A stretch of 29,326 nt of DNA, taken from positions 1-29,326 of the forward strand of contig JAUHYS010000001.1 in the NCBI GenBank assembly GCA_030426445.1. The letters are read 5' to 3'. This DNA is from a bacterium. Its GTDB lineage: Bacteria; UBA10199; DSSB01. The position numbers were made by a program, and so were the translations under genes. The notes beneath the pieces are model-generated. The model ran no database searches. It was not told the origin of the DNA and was given only the letters and a program-made list of their open reading frames with translations. This document shows positions 1 to 7,305 of the stretch, piece by piece (the first letter of the stretch is position 1; each line of letters starts with the position of its first letter).

Positions 1-55
1 TGTGGAAAAGAGGGGTGGTGTGCATATCATTTTTTAAGTCTTGGTGGAGGATCTC

Positions 56-3000
56 ATGACTGTCGACGCTCAATCAAAAAGCAATCTAGCTAAAAACAAA
101 ATCACTCAACAGGGAAAAGGCCTTAAAATTTCCCGCTTACATAGCAAAAAAGGCCAGAATCCCTTAGATAATATCGAGTACGAATACCGGAGATCCGTGA
201 TTACCAACCCTGATGGTAGCATTGTTTTTGAAATGGACAAAGTCGAAGTCCCCCGCGACTGGAGCCAATTAGCCACCGATATTATCGTTTCTAAATATTT
301 CCGCAAGGCGGGTGTTCCCGAAACAGGGTCTGAAACCTCTGCTCGCCAAGTCGTCCACCGTGTGGCCCATACCATTCGTCAGGCTGGAGAGAAACTACGC
401 GGCTATTTTGCAAGTAGCGAAGACGCTCAGGCCTTTGAAGATGAACTCAAATATTTACTCATCACGCAACGGGGAGCTTTTAACTCACCCGTTTGGTTCA
501 ATTGTGGGCTTTACCACCAATATGGCATCGAAGGATCCGGAGGCAATTATTATTGGGATCCAGACAAAGATGCAATCCTCCAAACGACTAACTCTTATGA
601 ACAACCGCAATGCTCGGCCTGTTTTATCCAATCAGCTAATGATGACCTCATGAGCATCTTTGAGCTTGCCAAAAATGAAGCGCGACTTTTTAAATACGGA
701 TCGGGAACCGGAACCAATTTTTCTAAAGTTCGTGGTCGCCAAGAAAAGCTCTCCGGCGGAGGGACTTCCTCTGGTTTGATGAGCTTTCTTGAGGTCCTCG
801 ATCGTGGAGCAGGGGCAACAAAGTCAGGTGGAACCACCCGACGGGCTGCTAAAATGGTCTGTTTGGATATGGACCATCCCGAAATTGTCGATTTTATTAA
901 TTGGAAGGTCCGCGAAGAAAAAAAGGTCCAGGCCTTAATCGATGCCGGTTATTCCAGTGATTTCAACGGAGAGGCTTACCACACCGTCAGTGGACAAAAT
1001 TCTAACAACTCGGTTCGCATTAGCGACGAATTTATGAAGGCCGTTAATCAAGAAAGCGAGTGGAAGACCTATTTTCGCACCACGGGTGAAGTCTGCGATG
1101 TCTTCCAAGCCAAGGATCTTTTTAACCAGATTGCTAGTGCCGCTTGGGGTTGCGCCGACCCCGGAGTTCAATATGACAGCACGATTAATCGTTGGCATAC
1201 TTGTAAAAACACCGACCGCATCAATGCTAGCAACCCTTGTTCCGAATACATGTTTTTAGATGACAGTGCTTGCAACCTTTCTTCGATTAATCTGACAAAA
1301 TATCTTAAAAAAGATGGTTCTTGGGATATCAAAGCCTATCGCCATGCTATTCGCATCTTATTTATTGCTCAAGAAATTCTGGTAGACTTTTGTTCTTACC
1401 CCACTCAATCCATTGCCCAAAACAGTCACGACTACCGACCATTGGGTTTGGGTTATGCTAATCTAGGTTCGGCTTTAATGATCAAAGGAGTGCCCTATGA
1501 CTCCGAAGAAGGCCGACAAAGCGCAGCAGCGCTCACCGGTATTCTTTGCGGACATGCCTATGTGACCTCTGCAGAGATGGCAGCCAGCAAAGGCCCTTTC
1601 CCCGGTTATGCTCAAAACAGTGAACCCATGCTAGAAGTCATCGACATGCATCGTAAGGCCTCGCAAAAAATTGACGCCAAACACTGCGCCGCTGATCTCA
1701 TTGAAGCCGCTCAAGAAGATTGGGAACATGCCCTCACATTAGGAAAAAAACACGGCTATCGAAATGCACAAGCCACGGTCTTAGCCCCCACTGGAACCAT
1801 TGGTTTATTAATGGACTGCGACACCACTGGCATTGAGCCCGACTTTGCCCTAGTCAAATTTAAAAAACTGGCTGGAGGAGGCTATTTTAAGATTATCAAT
1901 CAGTCGGTCCCCAAAGCCTTGCAACGCCTGGGCTACAAAGCCGAAGAAATTACAGATATCGTCACTTATATTCGTGGAACCTCAAGCTTTAGTGGGGCTC
2001 CCTATATTAATCACGAAACACTTAAGGCAAAAGGACTTGGCATTGAAGAAATCGAAAGAATCGAAACCAGCCTCGAAGCCGTTTTTGATATCTCGCAAGC
2101 CTTCTCAACTTGGAATATCGGAACCGAGGCCATGAACCGCCTAGGTTTTGAAAAAAGCCAGTATTCAGCACCTGATTTTAATCTTCTTAAGGAGCTAGGT
2201 TTTACACCGGGGCAAATTCAGGAAGCCAATGATGTCATCTGCGGACGCATGACAATTGAAGGTGCCCCTCACCTTAGCCCTGATCATTTACCCGTCTTTG
2301 ATTGCGCCAATAAATGTGGCCAATACGGTAAACGCTTTTTAGTGCCCATGAGCCATGTTCGCATGATGGCAGCTGTCCAACCTTTTATTTCTGGAGCGAT
2401 CAGCAAAACTGTTAATCTCCCTCATGAAAGCACGGTACAAGATATCAAAGAGATTTATTTTGAGGCCTGGAAGCTTGGACTTAAAGCCGTGGCTCTTTAT
2501 CGGGACGGCTGCAAACTCTCTCAACCGCTTTCTTCCAAAAAAGAATCTAAGAAAGAAGCCAGTACAACAGAAAATACAGCAACAAATCAAGAAATTGTAG
2601 GTCTCCCCTTACAAAGAAGGCGCTTACCACGAAAACGACGCGGACATACCCAAGAAGCACGTGTGGGCGGCCAAAAGGTTTATCTGCGCACGGGTGAATA
2701 CGAAGATGGTACACTTGGAGAAATTTTTATTGATATGCATAAGGAAGGCGCCGCTTATCGCAGTATGATGAACTGTTTTGCCATTGCGGTGTCACTAGGC
2801 TTACAATACGGTGTGCCACTCGAAGAGTTCGTCGAGGTCTTTACCTTTACCCGCTTTGAGCCTCAAGGGCCCGTCGATCACCCTAATATTAAATTTGCTA
2901 CTTCGGTCATCGACTATATCTTTCGTAACTTGGGACTCGAGTATCTCAACCGCAGTGATTTAGTTCAGGTCAAACCTGAAGAACTGATTCATACCGGTGA

Positions 3001-3250
3001 CAACAAAACAGACGAGCCCCAAAAAGAAAACAATCTGCCTCAGGCTTTGCATACTAGCCAAACCGAAACTCCGAAAAATCTACAGTCCTCAAACTCGAAT
3101 CAAATGGCGGGCCACCAAGACAGTCTCAGTGGTCAGCTCTCCACGATGATGGGAGATGCACCTTTCTGCGATCAATGTGGCCACATTACTGTGCGCAATG
3201 GAGCTTGTTATAAATGTCTTAACTGTGGAAACTCGATGGGTTGTTCTTAA
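56..3250 (+). CDS. nrdJ: Adenosylcobalamin-dependent (class II) ribonucleoside-diphosphate reductase
   Basis: Reduces ribonucleotides to deoxyribonucleotides using a B12-derived thiyl radical, so it works with or without oxygen. The protein is 1064 aa, the long NrdJ form. Visible landmarks are the active-site segment NPCSEYMFLDDSACNLSS with Cys395 and Glu397 (the N-x-C-x-E motif), PTGTIGLLMDCDTTGIEPD in the barrel, a C-terminal TSCPD-type domain (FIDMHKEGAAYRSMMNCFAI), and a Cys-rich tail (CDQCG...CYKCLNCGNSMGCS) expected to bind zinc and carry the re-reducing cysteines. A basic, low-complexity linker separates the barrel from the TSCPD domain. I chose ATG 56 over the in-frame TTG at 41 because GGAGG at 46-50 sits 5 nt before it, inside the longer reading. 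Only 55 nt lie upstream, so a cobalamin riboswitch cannot be assessed. It converges on the hydroxylase gene that ends at 3284. Confidence 0.96.
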   Translation: MTVDAQSKSNLAKNKITQQGKGLKISRLHSKKGQNPLDNIEYEYRRSVITNPDGSIVFEMDKVEVPRDWSQLATDIIVSKYFRKAGVPETGSETSARQVVHRVAHTIRQAGEKLRGYFASSEDAQAFEDELKYLLITQRGAFNSPVWFNCGLYHQYGIEGSGGNYYWDPDKDAILQTTNSYEQPQCSACFIQSANDDLMSIFELAKNEARLFKYGSGTGTNFSKVRGRQEKLSGGGTSSGLMSFLEVLDRGAGATKSGGTTRRAAKMVCLDMDHPEIVDFINWKVREEKKVQALIDAGYSSDFNGEAYHTVSGQNSNNSVRISDEFMKAVNQESEWKTYFRTTGEVCDVFQAKDLFNQIASAAWGCADPGVQYDSTINRWHTCKNTDRINASNPCSEYMFLDDSACNLSSINLTKYLKKDGSWDIKAYRHAIRILFIAQEILVDFCSYPTQSIAQNSHDYRPLGLGYANLGSALMIKGVPYDSEEGRQSAAALTGILCGHAYVTSAEMAASKGPFPGYAQNSEPMLEVIDMHRKASQKIDAKHCAADLIEAAQEDWEHALTLGKKHGYRNAQATVLAPTGTIGLLMDCDTTGIEPDFALVKFKKLAGGGYFKIINQSVPKALQRLGYKAEEITDIVTYIRGTSSFSGAPYINHETLKAKGLGIEEIERIETSLEAVFDISQAFSTWNIGTEAMNRLGFEKSQYSAPDFNLLKELGFTPGQIQEANDVICGRMTIEGAPHLSPDHLPVFDCANKCGQYGKRFLVPMSHVRMMAAVQPFISGAISKTVNLPHESTVQDIKEIYFEAWKLGLKAVALYRDGCKLSQPLSSKKESKKEASTTENTATNQEIVGLPLQRRRLPRKRRGHTQEARVGGQKVYLRTGEYEDGTLGEIFIDMHKEGAAYRSMMNCFAIAVSLGLQYGVPLEEFVEVFTFTRFEPQGPVDHPNIKFATSVIDYIFRNLGLEYLNRSDLVQVKPEELIHTGDNKTDEPQKENNLPQALHTSQTETPKNLQSSNSNQMAGHQDSLSGQLSTMMGDAPFCDQCGHITVRNGACYKCLNCGNSMGCS

Positions 3251-3283
3251 ACCCTGACAAATTCTAAAGTGAATAATAGAAGC

Positions 3284-3886
3284 TTAGGTCTTTAAAAGGC
3301 GATCCAGCAGGCGGTTGGTGGTTCCAAAATAACCATTGGGATTTTTATAATGATGAGCTAAGTGATGCTGTTGCAGCTTTTTTAACCACAATGATTTGGG
3401 TTTAAAGCAATGCGCTCCATAATGCATCCATTCATAAAAAATATAAAAAAAGTTATAACCCGCGGAAATCAACATCGCAACCGCCATATCTTGAATGACT
3501 AAATACAAAAATAAAAACACCACTCCAGAAAGAAAGAGACTAATCACTGGAGGAATTTGCATAAAATAAACATCGTTGGGATTTTGATGATGCACCATAT
3601 GAAACTCTGCAATATCTCTTAAACGTCGCTTTGTTGCCAGAAAATGTTCAAAACGGTGAATGCTATAGTCTGATATATTGAGTAGAACTACACCTACTAA
3701 AAAATAAAATAAAATATGCAATCCACTCATGTTTGTGTGTAAGTAAGCATAGACAAAGAAAAAAAGACTCAACCCTAAAAAAACCAAAGTGTGAAACGCA
3801 GGATGGGAAACACGGAAAAAAATTTTTTCTCGAAAGCGCCCCCCTAATCGAATCCCAAAATATTTCCTTATAAAAGAAGTTTCCAT
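3284..3886 (-). CDS. Fatty acid hydroxylase superfamily membrane protein (copy B)
   Basis: A 200-aa integral membrane protein of the fatty acid hydroxylase/sterol desaturase superfamily, di-iron enzymes that hydroxylate or desaturate lipid chains or carotenoid-like substrates. The histidine clusters expected to hold the iron pair are visible in order: HRFEH, FHMVHH, HYGAH and HHLAHH. Hydrophobic segments lie between them (about residues 30-75 and 112-145). It is close in length and plan to the gene at 3945-4565, and both end in a NPxGxFGTTN / KKCFGVTN-like motif, so the two look like a tandem duplication. GAGG stands 6 nt before the ATG. With 58 nt between the genes and the same strand, it is probably the second gene of a two-gene operon. 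The substrate cannot be read from the sequence. The first cluster is HxxxH here and HxxxxH in the paralogue. Confidence 0.85.
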   Translation of the reverse strand: METSFIRKYFGIRLGGRFREKIFFRVSHPAFHTLVFLGLSLFFFVYAYLHTNMSGLHILFYFLVGVVLLNISDYSIHRFEHFLATKRRLRDIAEFHMVHHQNPNDVYFMQIPPVISLFLSGVVFLFLYLVIQDMAVAMLISAGYNFFYIFYEWMHYGAHCFKPKSLWLKKLQQHHLAHHYKNPNGYFGTTNRLLDRLLKT

Positions 3887-3944
3887 ATTATACCTCTTAT
3901 CGGTTTAGGTCCCTCCCCTGATTTTATTTTATCACATATTTTAG

Positions 3945-4565
3945 TTATTTTTTATTTTTATTAAATTTCATATGAGTCCCAAATAACATATCCCAAAAAG
4001 GATTGGTGACACCAAAACATTTTTTAGGCTGTTTGAAATGATGAGCCAGGTGATATTTACGTAAATATTTATACATGGGCTGATGAGTCTTAAAATGATG
4101 GGCCCCATAGTGTAGCCACTCGTAGTAAGTGTAGCCAACTGTCAACCCTGACATCATCAAGGCACCGGCACTCCAACTTTGTGTCACCGCAAAAAAAACT
4201 AAATAAAGCACCGAAGAAAGGAGTAAGCTAACGGTTAAGGGAGAAAAAATCAGATACTTATCATCGGTATCTCGATGATGTGCTAAGTGCAACATCGAAA
4301 CCATAGATTTAAAAGGCTCCCTACGAGTGTTCCAATGGTACACAAAACGGTGCAATACATACTCAATAAAAGTCCAAGCAATAATACCTAACAGAACAAA
4401 AACTATCATTCCTAGTACACTGTGATTTCCCCACAACCAGGCAAGGTAAAAAAGAGCCATCGCAACAGGTGCAAAAGCCACCGTAGGATGCCAAGGGCTC
4501 GACATCTTAAAAAAAATCTTACCCGAGAACGAAGGGCCTGTTTTTAAGCCTATTTTTTCTATCAT
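3945..4565 (-). CDS. Fatty acid hydroxylase superfamily membrane protein (copy A)
   Basis: A 206-aa paralogue of the downstream gene, with the superfamily histidine clusters HRFVYH (HxxxxH), LHLAHH, HYGAHHF and YHLAHH, alternating with hydrophobic stretches (about residues 30-70 and 115-150). It is probably a membrane di-iron lipid hydroxylase. It is the first gene of the pair: a consensus promoter (TTGACA, 18 nt, TATAAT on the minus strand) lies just upstream, and GGGAG stands about 10 nt before the ATG. A palindrome at the predicted transcription start and a divergent TetR gene suggest repression by that regulator. The product's role is unknown; membrane-lipid remodelling or pigment modification is possible. 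Confidence 0.86.
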   Translation of the reverse strand: MIEKIGLKTGPSFSGKIFFKMSSPWHPTVAFAPVAMALFYLAWLWGNHSVLGMIVFVLLGIIAWTFIEYVLHRFVYHWNTRREPFKSMVSMLHLAHHRDTDDKYLIFSPLTVSLLLSSVLYLVFFAVTQSWSAGALMMSGLTVGYTYYEWLHYGAHHFKTHQPMYKYLRKYHLAHHFKQPKKCFGVTNPFWDMLFGTHMKFNKNKK

Positions 4566-4587
4566 ATAAATCGGTCTCCCTTTTAAG

Positions 4588-4601
4588 TAACCACATGGTT
4601 A
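4588..4601. promoter_or_regulatory. Candidate TetR operator (inverted repeat TAACCA-CA-TGGTTA)
   Basis: Two perfect 6-bp arms separated by 2 bp. The palindrome touches the last base of the minus-strand -10 box and covers the expected transcription start of the hydroxylase operon. It sits between that operon and the divergent TetR gene, where autoregulated TetR proteins usually bind. Binding by this regulator is inferred. Confidence 0.6.
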
Positions 4602-4630
4602 TTATAATAAAAAACAATTAATTTTGTCAA
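4601..4630 (-). promoter_or_regulatory. Sigma-70-type promoter of the hydroxylase operon
   Basis: Read on the minus strand, a perfect TTGACA (4630-4625), an 18-nt spacer and a perfect TATAAT (4606-4601). The start point should fall near 4594, about 30 nt before the ATG at 4565 and inside the inverted repeat at 4588-4601. It is the strongest promoter match I saw in the window. Confidence 0.8.
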
Positions 4631-4700
4631 TAGCTGAAATAAACAACTGCGCCTAAATAAAAAGTTTCCAGACTAAACCAAATAATGTTATTAGATATAC

Positions 4701-5369
4701 ATGAAAACAAAAAAAAATCAAAATACTGAAAAAAAACCTCAAAAAAGAGATGCTCAAAAAACCCGTGCTAAAATCCTCAGTTGCGCAACCGAATGCTTTT
4801 CTGGCTCGGGATATGAAGGAACATCCTTAAAAGATATTTTAGATAAAGCAAAAGTCAATAAACGCATGGTTTATCACTACTATGGCAGTAAAGAAAGTCT
4901 CTACCGGTCAGTGCACCTCCACCAATGGAAAATGCTGAACGAGTGGCTAACGCAAAGACTATTAAAAACTCAGTTAGAAAGTAATACGGTTTGGACTGCA
5001 AAAACATTACTACTGAAATCAACTGAAATTTTTCATGATTTTTGCGCGAGTCATCAAGAGTTTATCCGCCTTTTATTATGGGATGGTTTAGAGGGAGGCG
5101 CTGTTTCTCGAAGTATTTGGGAAGAAGGTCGGGCCCCCTTATATGAACAAATAGTCAGTTTAGTAAAAGGGGTACAATCTAAAGGACTAAAATTAGGAGA
5201 AATCCAGGCAGACCACCTTGTGGTGAGCTTTTTAGGTTCCATGCTGTTTTACTTTGCTTATGCAAATAGTCTCAGCGATATTTTTGGAAATGACCCTCTT
5301 GACAAGAATATACTTGAAACCCGTAAAGATCAAATACTGAAGCAATTAAATAAGATTCTTACTTCATAA
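4701..5369 (+). CDS. TetR/AcrR family transcriptional regulator
   Basis: A 222-aa regulator. After a Lys/Gln-rich lead of about 20 residues comes a TetR-type helix-turn-helix (AKILSCATECFSGSGYEGTS... DILDKAKVNKRMVYHYYGSKESLY), with the usual YHYFxSKExLY pattern at the recognition-helix end. The C-terminal half is helical, as expected for a ligand-binding and dimerisation domain. It is transcribed away from the two hydroxylase genes across a 135-bp gap that holds their promoter and a palindrome, so local repression is the likely job. There is no clear ribosome-binding site before ATG 4701. A possible TTTCCA (4665-4670), 18 nt, TATTAG (4689-4694) would start the transcript at or next to the ATG. 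The ligand is unknown; family members near lipid enzymes often sense acyl-CoA or lipophilic molecules. Confidence 0.9.
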   Translation: MKTKKNQNTEKKPQKRDAQKTRAKILSCATECFSGSGYEGTSLKDILDKAKVNKRMVYHYYGSKESLYRSVHLHQWKMLNEWLTQRLLKTQLESNTVWTAKTLLLKSTEIFHDFCASHQEFIRLLLWDGLEGGAVSRSIWEEGRAPLYEQIVSLVKGVQSKGLKLGEIQADHLVVSFLGSMLFYFAYANSLSDIFGNDPLDKNILETRKDQILKQLNKILTS

Positions 5370-5409
5370 AAAAAAGCCAGAGTGATACTCTGGCATTTCT
5401 ATTTTTTTT
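5368..5409. terminator. Bidirectional intrinsic terminator
   Basis: Perfect 8-bp stem GCCAGAGT (5376-5383), loop GAT, ACTCTGGC (5387-5394). An A-run precedes it (5368-5375) and a T-rich run follows (to about 5409), so it can serve both the TetR gene on + and the parvulin gene arriving on the other strand. Confidence 0.85.
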
Positions 5410-5427
5410 AATCAAAAAATACTTTAT

Positions 5428-5485
5428 TAAACTTCTTTCCTAACCGTAGGAGCAGGTTCTAAGCCTGCCCCTACAAATTCATTCT
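5428..5485. repeat. Dispersed palindromic repeat, short copy (family 1)
   Basis: The stem GTAGGAGCAGG (5446-5456) pairs with CCTGCCCCTAC (5464-5474) with a single mismatch. Both flanks are shared with the longer copy at 27137-27239: on the left TAAACTTC(T/C)TTCCTAACC, on the right AAATTCATT. This copy has one hairpin where the other has two, as if the middle had been lost. It lies in the gap between converging genes. Confidence 0.75.
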
Positions 5486-5545
5486 TTTAAAAAATCATTG
5501 CGTTATATCAAATCAAAGAACAGCTTAGGAAATAAGTCTATTCAC

Positions 5546-6589
5546 TTAATGAGCACTTTTAGCCTTACTCGCGGGCTCTTTTTTAGCATCTGTTTTGGCT
5601 TTAATGTCTAGTTTTGGCTTAGGCTGAGTTGTTCTGACTTGAATTGGTGAGTTACCTTTAGGAGCCACTTTACTGTCAGCTTTCTCACTTAATTTTTTAA
5701 GATCTTCGTCTTCATAAACAGTTTCTTTGCTATCTATCAGACTTGTCATGAGTTCCTTTTGAATCTCTGACCGCAAAGTCATTTTGATTTCTTCTTCAAC
5801 TTCTTCAAAACTAGCTACTTTAGGAGCCTCTAAAACTTTAATAATATGATAACCTTGGCGGGTTTTAATGGGATCGCTGATTTCCCCTACTTTGAGACTA
5901 AAGGCCTTATCTACTAGATCTTCCATCTGCAGGGGTTTCACTCGACGGTCCTCTTTACCGATCAAGCCAAAATCACCGCCTTTTTTCTTAGTTCGCACAT
6001 CATCTGAATATTCCTTCACAATGTCTTCCCATTTACTGCCTGCATCTAGTTTCTGTTTGGCTTCCTTTGCCTTAACAAGCGCTGCCGCTTCTAAAGCACT
6101 TTGGTCTTGTTTTGGATTTTTATCTCCAGGCTTAGCCCTTTGGGGTCGAACTAATATGTGTGCTAAATGAACTTTATTATATTTTTTTTCTTTATTCTTT
6201 TCATAATCCGCTTTAGCTTGTTTTTCGATTTCCTCCATCATCAAGGCCTGAATAAAAGTGCGGCGATTATTTAGGATCACTCGGTTCTGGTATTTATCCA
6301 TTTCAGTGATTCCTCGCTTCACGCTTTCTTTATATAAAATCTCCTGAGTCAACAAACCATCAACAAGTTGCTTTTTACTTGCTGGATCATTGAGGCGCTC
6401 TTTAATCTTGGGTTCAAAGCTAGCAATATAATCTAAATAACCTTGATGTATGGAAACACCATTTTTTGTAGCTAATTTCTTTCCCGAATTAATCTTAGCT
6501 TCAAAGGCAGATTCCGAAGCACTTCCACCACCACAACTAGCCAAAAATAAAAGACCGAGTAAACTGACACTTAATATTTTGTTCTTCAT
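5546..6589 (-). CDS. Parvulin-type peptidyl-prolyl isomerase lipoprotein (SurA/PrsA-like)
   Basis: A 347-aa predicted lipoprotein that should assist folding of exported proteins. The signal peptide ends in LLFLASC with the lipidated Cys at residue 19, followed by a Gly/Ser linker. A helical SurA_N-like part precedes one rotamase domain (HLAHILVRP... GGDFGLIGKED... FSLKVGEISDPIKTRQGYHIIKVLE). The tail is Lys/Ala/Pro-rich and probably flexible. I chose the ATG at 6589 over one 33 nt upstream because GGAGGAG stands just before it and the signal peptide then begins correctly with MKNK. A minus-strand promoter at 6717-6744 would give a leader of about 120 nt containing a 34-bp hairpin (6647-6680). 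Confidence 0.9.
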   Translation of the reverse strand: MKNKILSVSLLGLLFLASCGGGSASESAFEAKINSGKKLATKNGVSIHQGYLDYIASFEPKIKERLNDPASKKQLVDGLLTQEILYKESVKRGITEMDKYQNRVILNNRRTFIQALMMEEIEKQAKADYEKNKEKKYNKVHLAHILVRPQRAKPGDKNPKQDQSALEAAALVKAKEAKQKLDAGSKWEDIVKEYSDDVRTKKKGGDFGLIGKEDRRVKPLQMEDLVDKAFSLKVGEISDPIKTRQGYHIIKVLEAPKVASFEEVEEEIKMTLRSEIQKELMTSLIDSKETVYEDEDLKKLSEKADSKVAPKGNSPIQVRTTQPKPKLDIKAKTDAKKEPASKAKSAH

Positions 6590-6646
6590 AAAAACTCCTC
6601 CACAAAACTGATAGAACTTCATGGATACAAAAATTTTAAAATTAAT

Positions 6647-6680
6647 TTCTAAAACTTAAATAAATTTTTAAGTTTTAGAA
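6647..6680. repeat. Perfect 14-bp inverted repeat in the parvulin leader
   Basis: TTCTAAAACTTAAA (6647-6660), 6-nt spacer, TTTAAGTTTTAGAA (6667-6680). Arms are perfect and almost purely AT. It lies between the parvulin promoter and its ATG, in the gap shared with divergent pgpA. It is either a protein-binding palindrome or an RNA hairpin in the leader. There is no U-run directly after it, so a simple terminator is unlikely. Confidence 0.7.
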
Positions 6681-6716
6681 TATAAATAAAAATATGAGCT
6701 ATTTTTTGTAAATACT

Positions 6717-6744
6717 TTTATAAGTAAAAGTCAGCTTTCGTCAA
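6717..6744 (-). promoter_or_regulatory. Candidate promoter of the parvulin gene
   Basis: On the minus strand TTGACG (6744-6739), 16-nt spacer, TATAAA (6722-6717). Five of six bases match consensus in each box. It predicts a start near 6710. Confidence 0.6.
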
Positions 6745-6807
6745 TTCTTTCCTACTTTTATTTAAAAAAGAAAGTTGATGCCTTTCACGGACTGAGTTAT
6801 CCCAAGC

Positions 6808-7263
6808 ATGATGAATAAGCTCTCACTTATTTTAGCTTCTGGGTTTGGAGTCGGATACTCTCCTTGGGCAAGTGGTACCTTTGGAAGTCTTTGGGGTATC
6901 TTGTTTTTTTACTGGTGGCGAAATTTAAGTCCATTATATTTTTCTCTCTCTCTTATAGCATTCTTCATAATTTCCATGCCGATTGTTCAGTCTGCTGAAA
7001 AACAACTTGGCACCCATGACAGTGGAGTCATTATCCTAGATGAAATATTGGGATACTTAGTGGCAGTTTGGGCAATGCCCTTTAATTTTTGGACAGTCGC
7101 GATTGGTTTTGGACTTTTCCGGCTTTTTGATATCTGGAAACCCTTTCCTATCTCCTATTTAGATAAAAAAATAAAAGGAGCTTTGGGTGTCATTGTTGAC
7201 GATCTTGCAGCAGGAATTTTCGCTCATGTTATCTTAAGAGGGCTTTATCTGGTCTTCTTTTAA
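6808..7263 (+). CDS. pgpA: Phosphatidylglycerophosphatase A
   Basis: A 151-aa membrane phosphatase that removes the phosphate from phosphatidylglycerol phosphate in phospholipid synthesis. Family marks are SGFGVGYSPWASGTFGS near the N-terminus, the acidic HDSGVIILDEILGYLVA, FRLFDIWKPFPI and IVDDLAAGIFA, with three or four hydrophobic segments. The length is normal for the family. Two consecutive ATGs (6808, 6811) could start it and neither has a clear Shine-Dalgarno. cinA follows 42 nt later on the same strand, a common pgpA-cinA pairing. Confidence 0.93.
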   Translation: MMNKLSLILASGFGVGYSPWASGTFGSLWGILFFYWWRNLSPLYFSLSLIAFFIISMPIVQSAEKQLGTHDSGVIILDEILGYLVAVWAMPFNFWTVAIGFGLFRLFDIWKPFPISYLDKKIKGALGVIVDDLAAGIFAHVILRGLYLVFF

Positions 7264-7305
7264 GACCTCTCTAACTTGTAAAAAAAGAAAGTAAATCACA
7301 TTAAT

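Noticed and set aside
1..55. Cobalamin riboswitch or NrdR box before nrdJ
   Set aside because: Only 55 nt are available and they show neither a B12-box nor an NrdR palindrome; the true leader lies outside the window.
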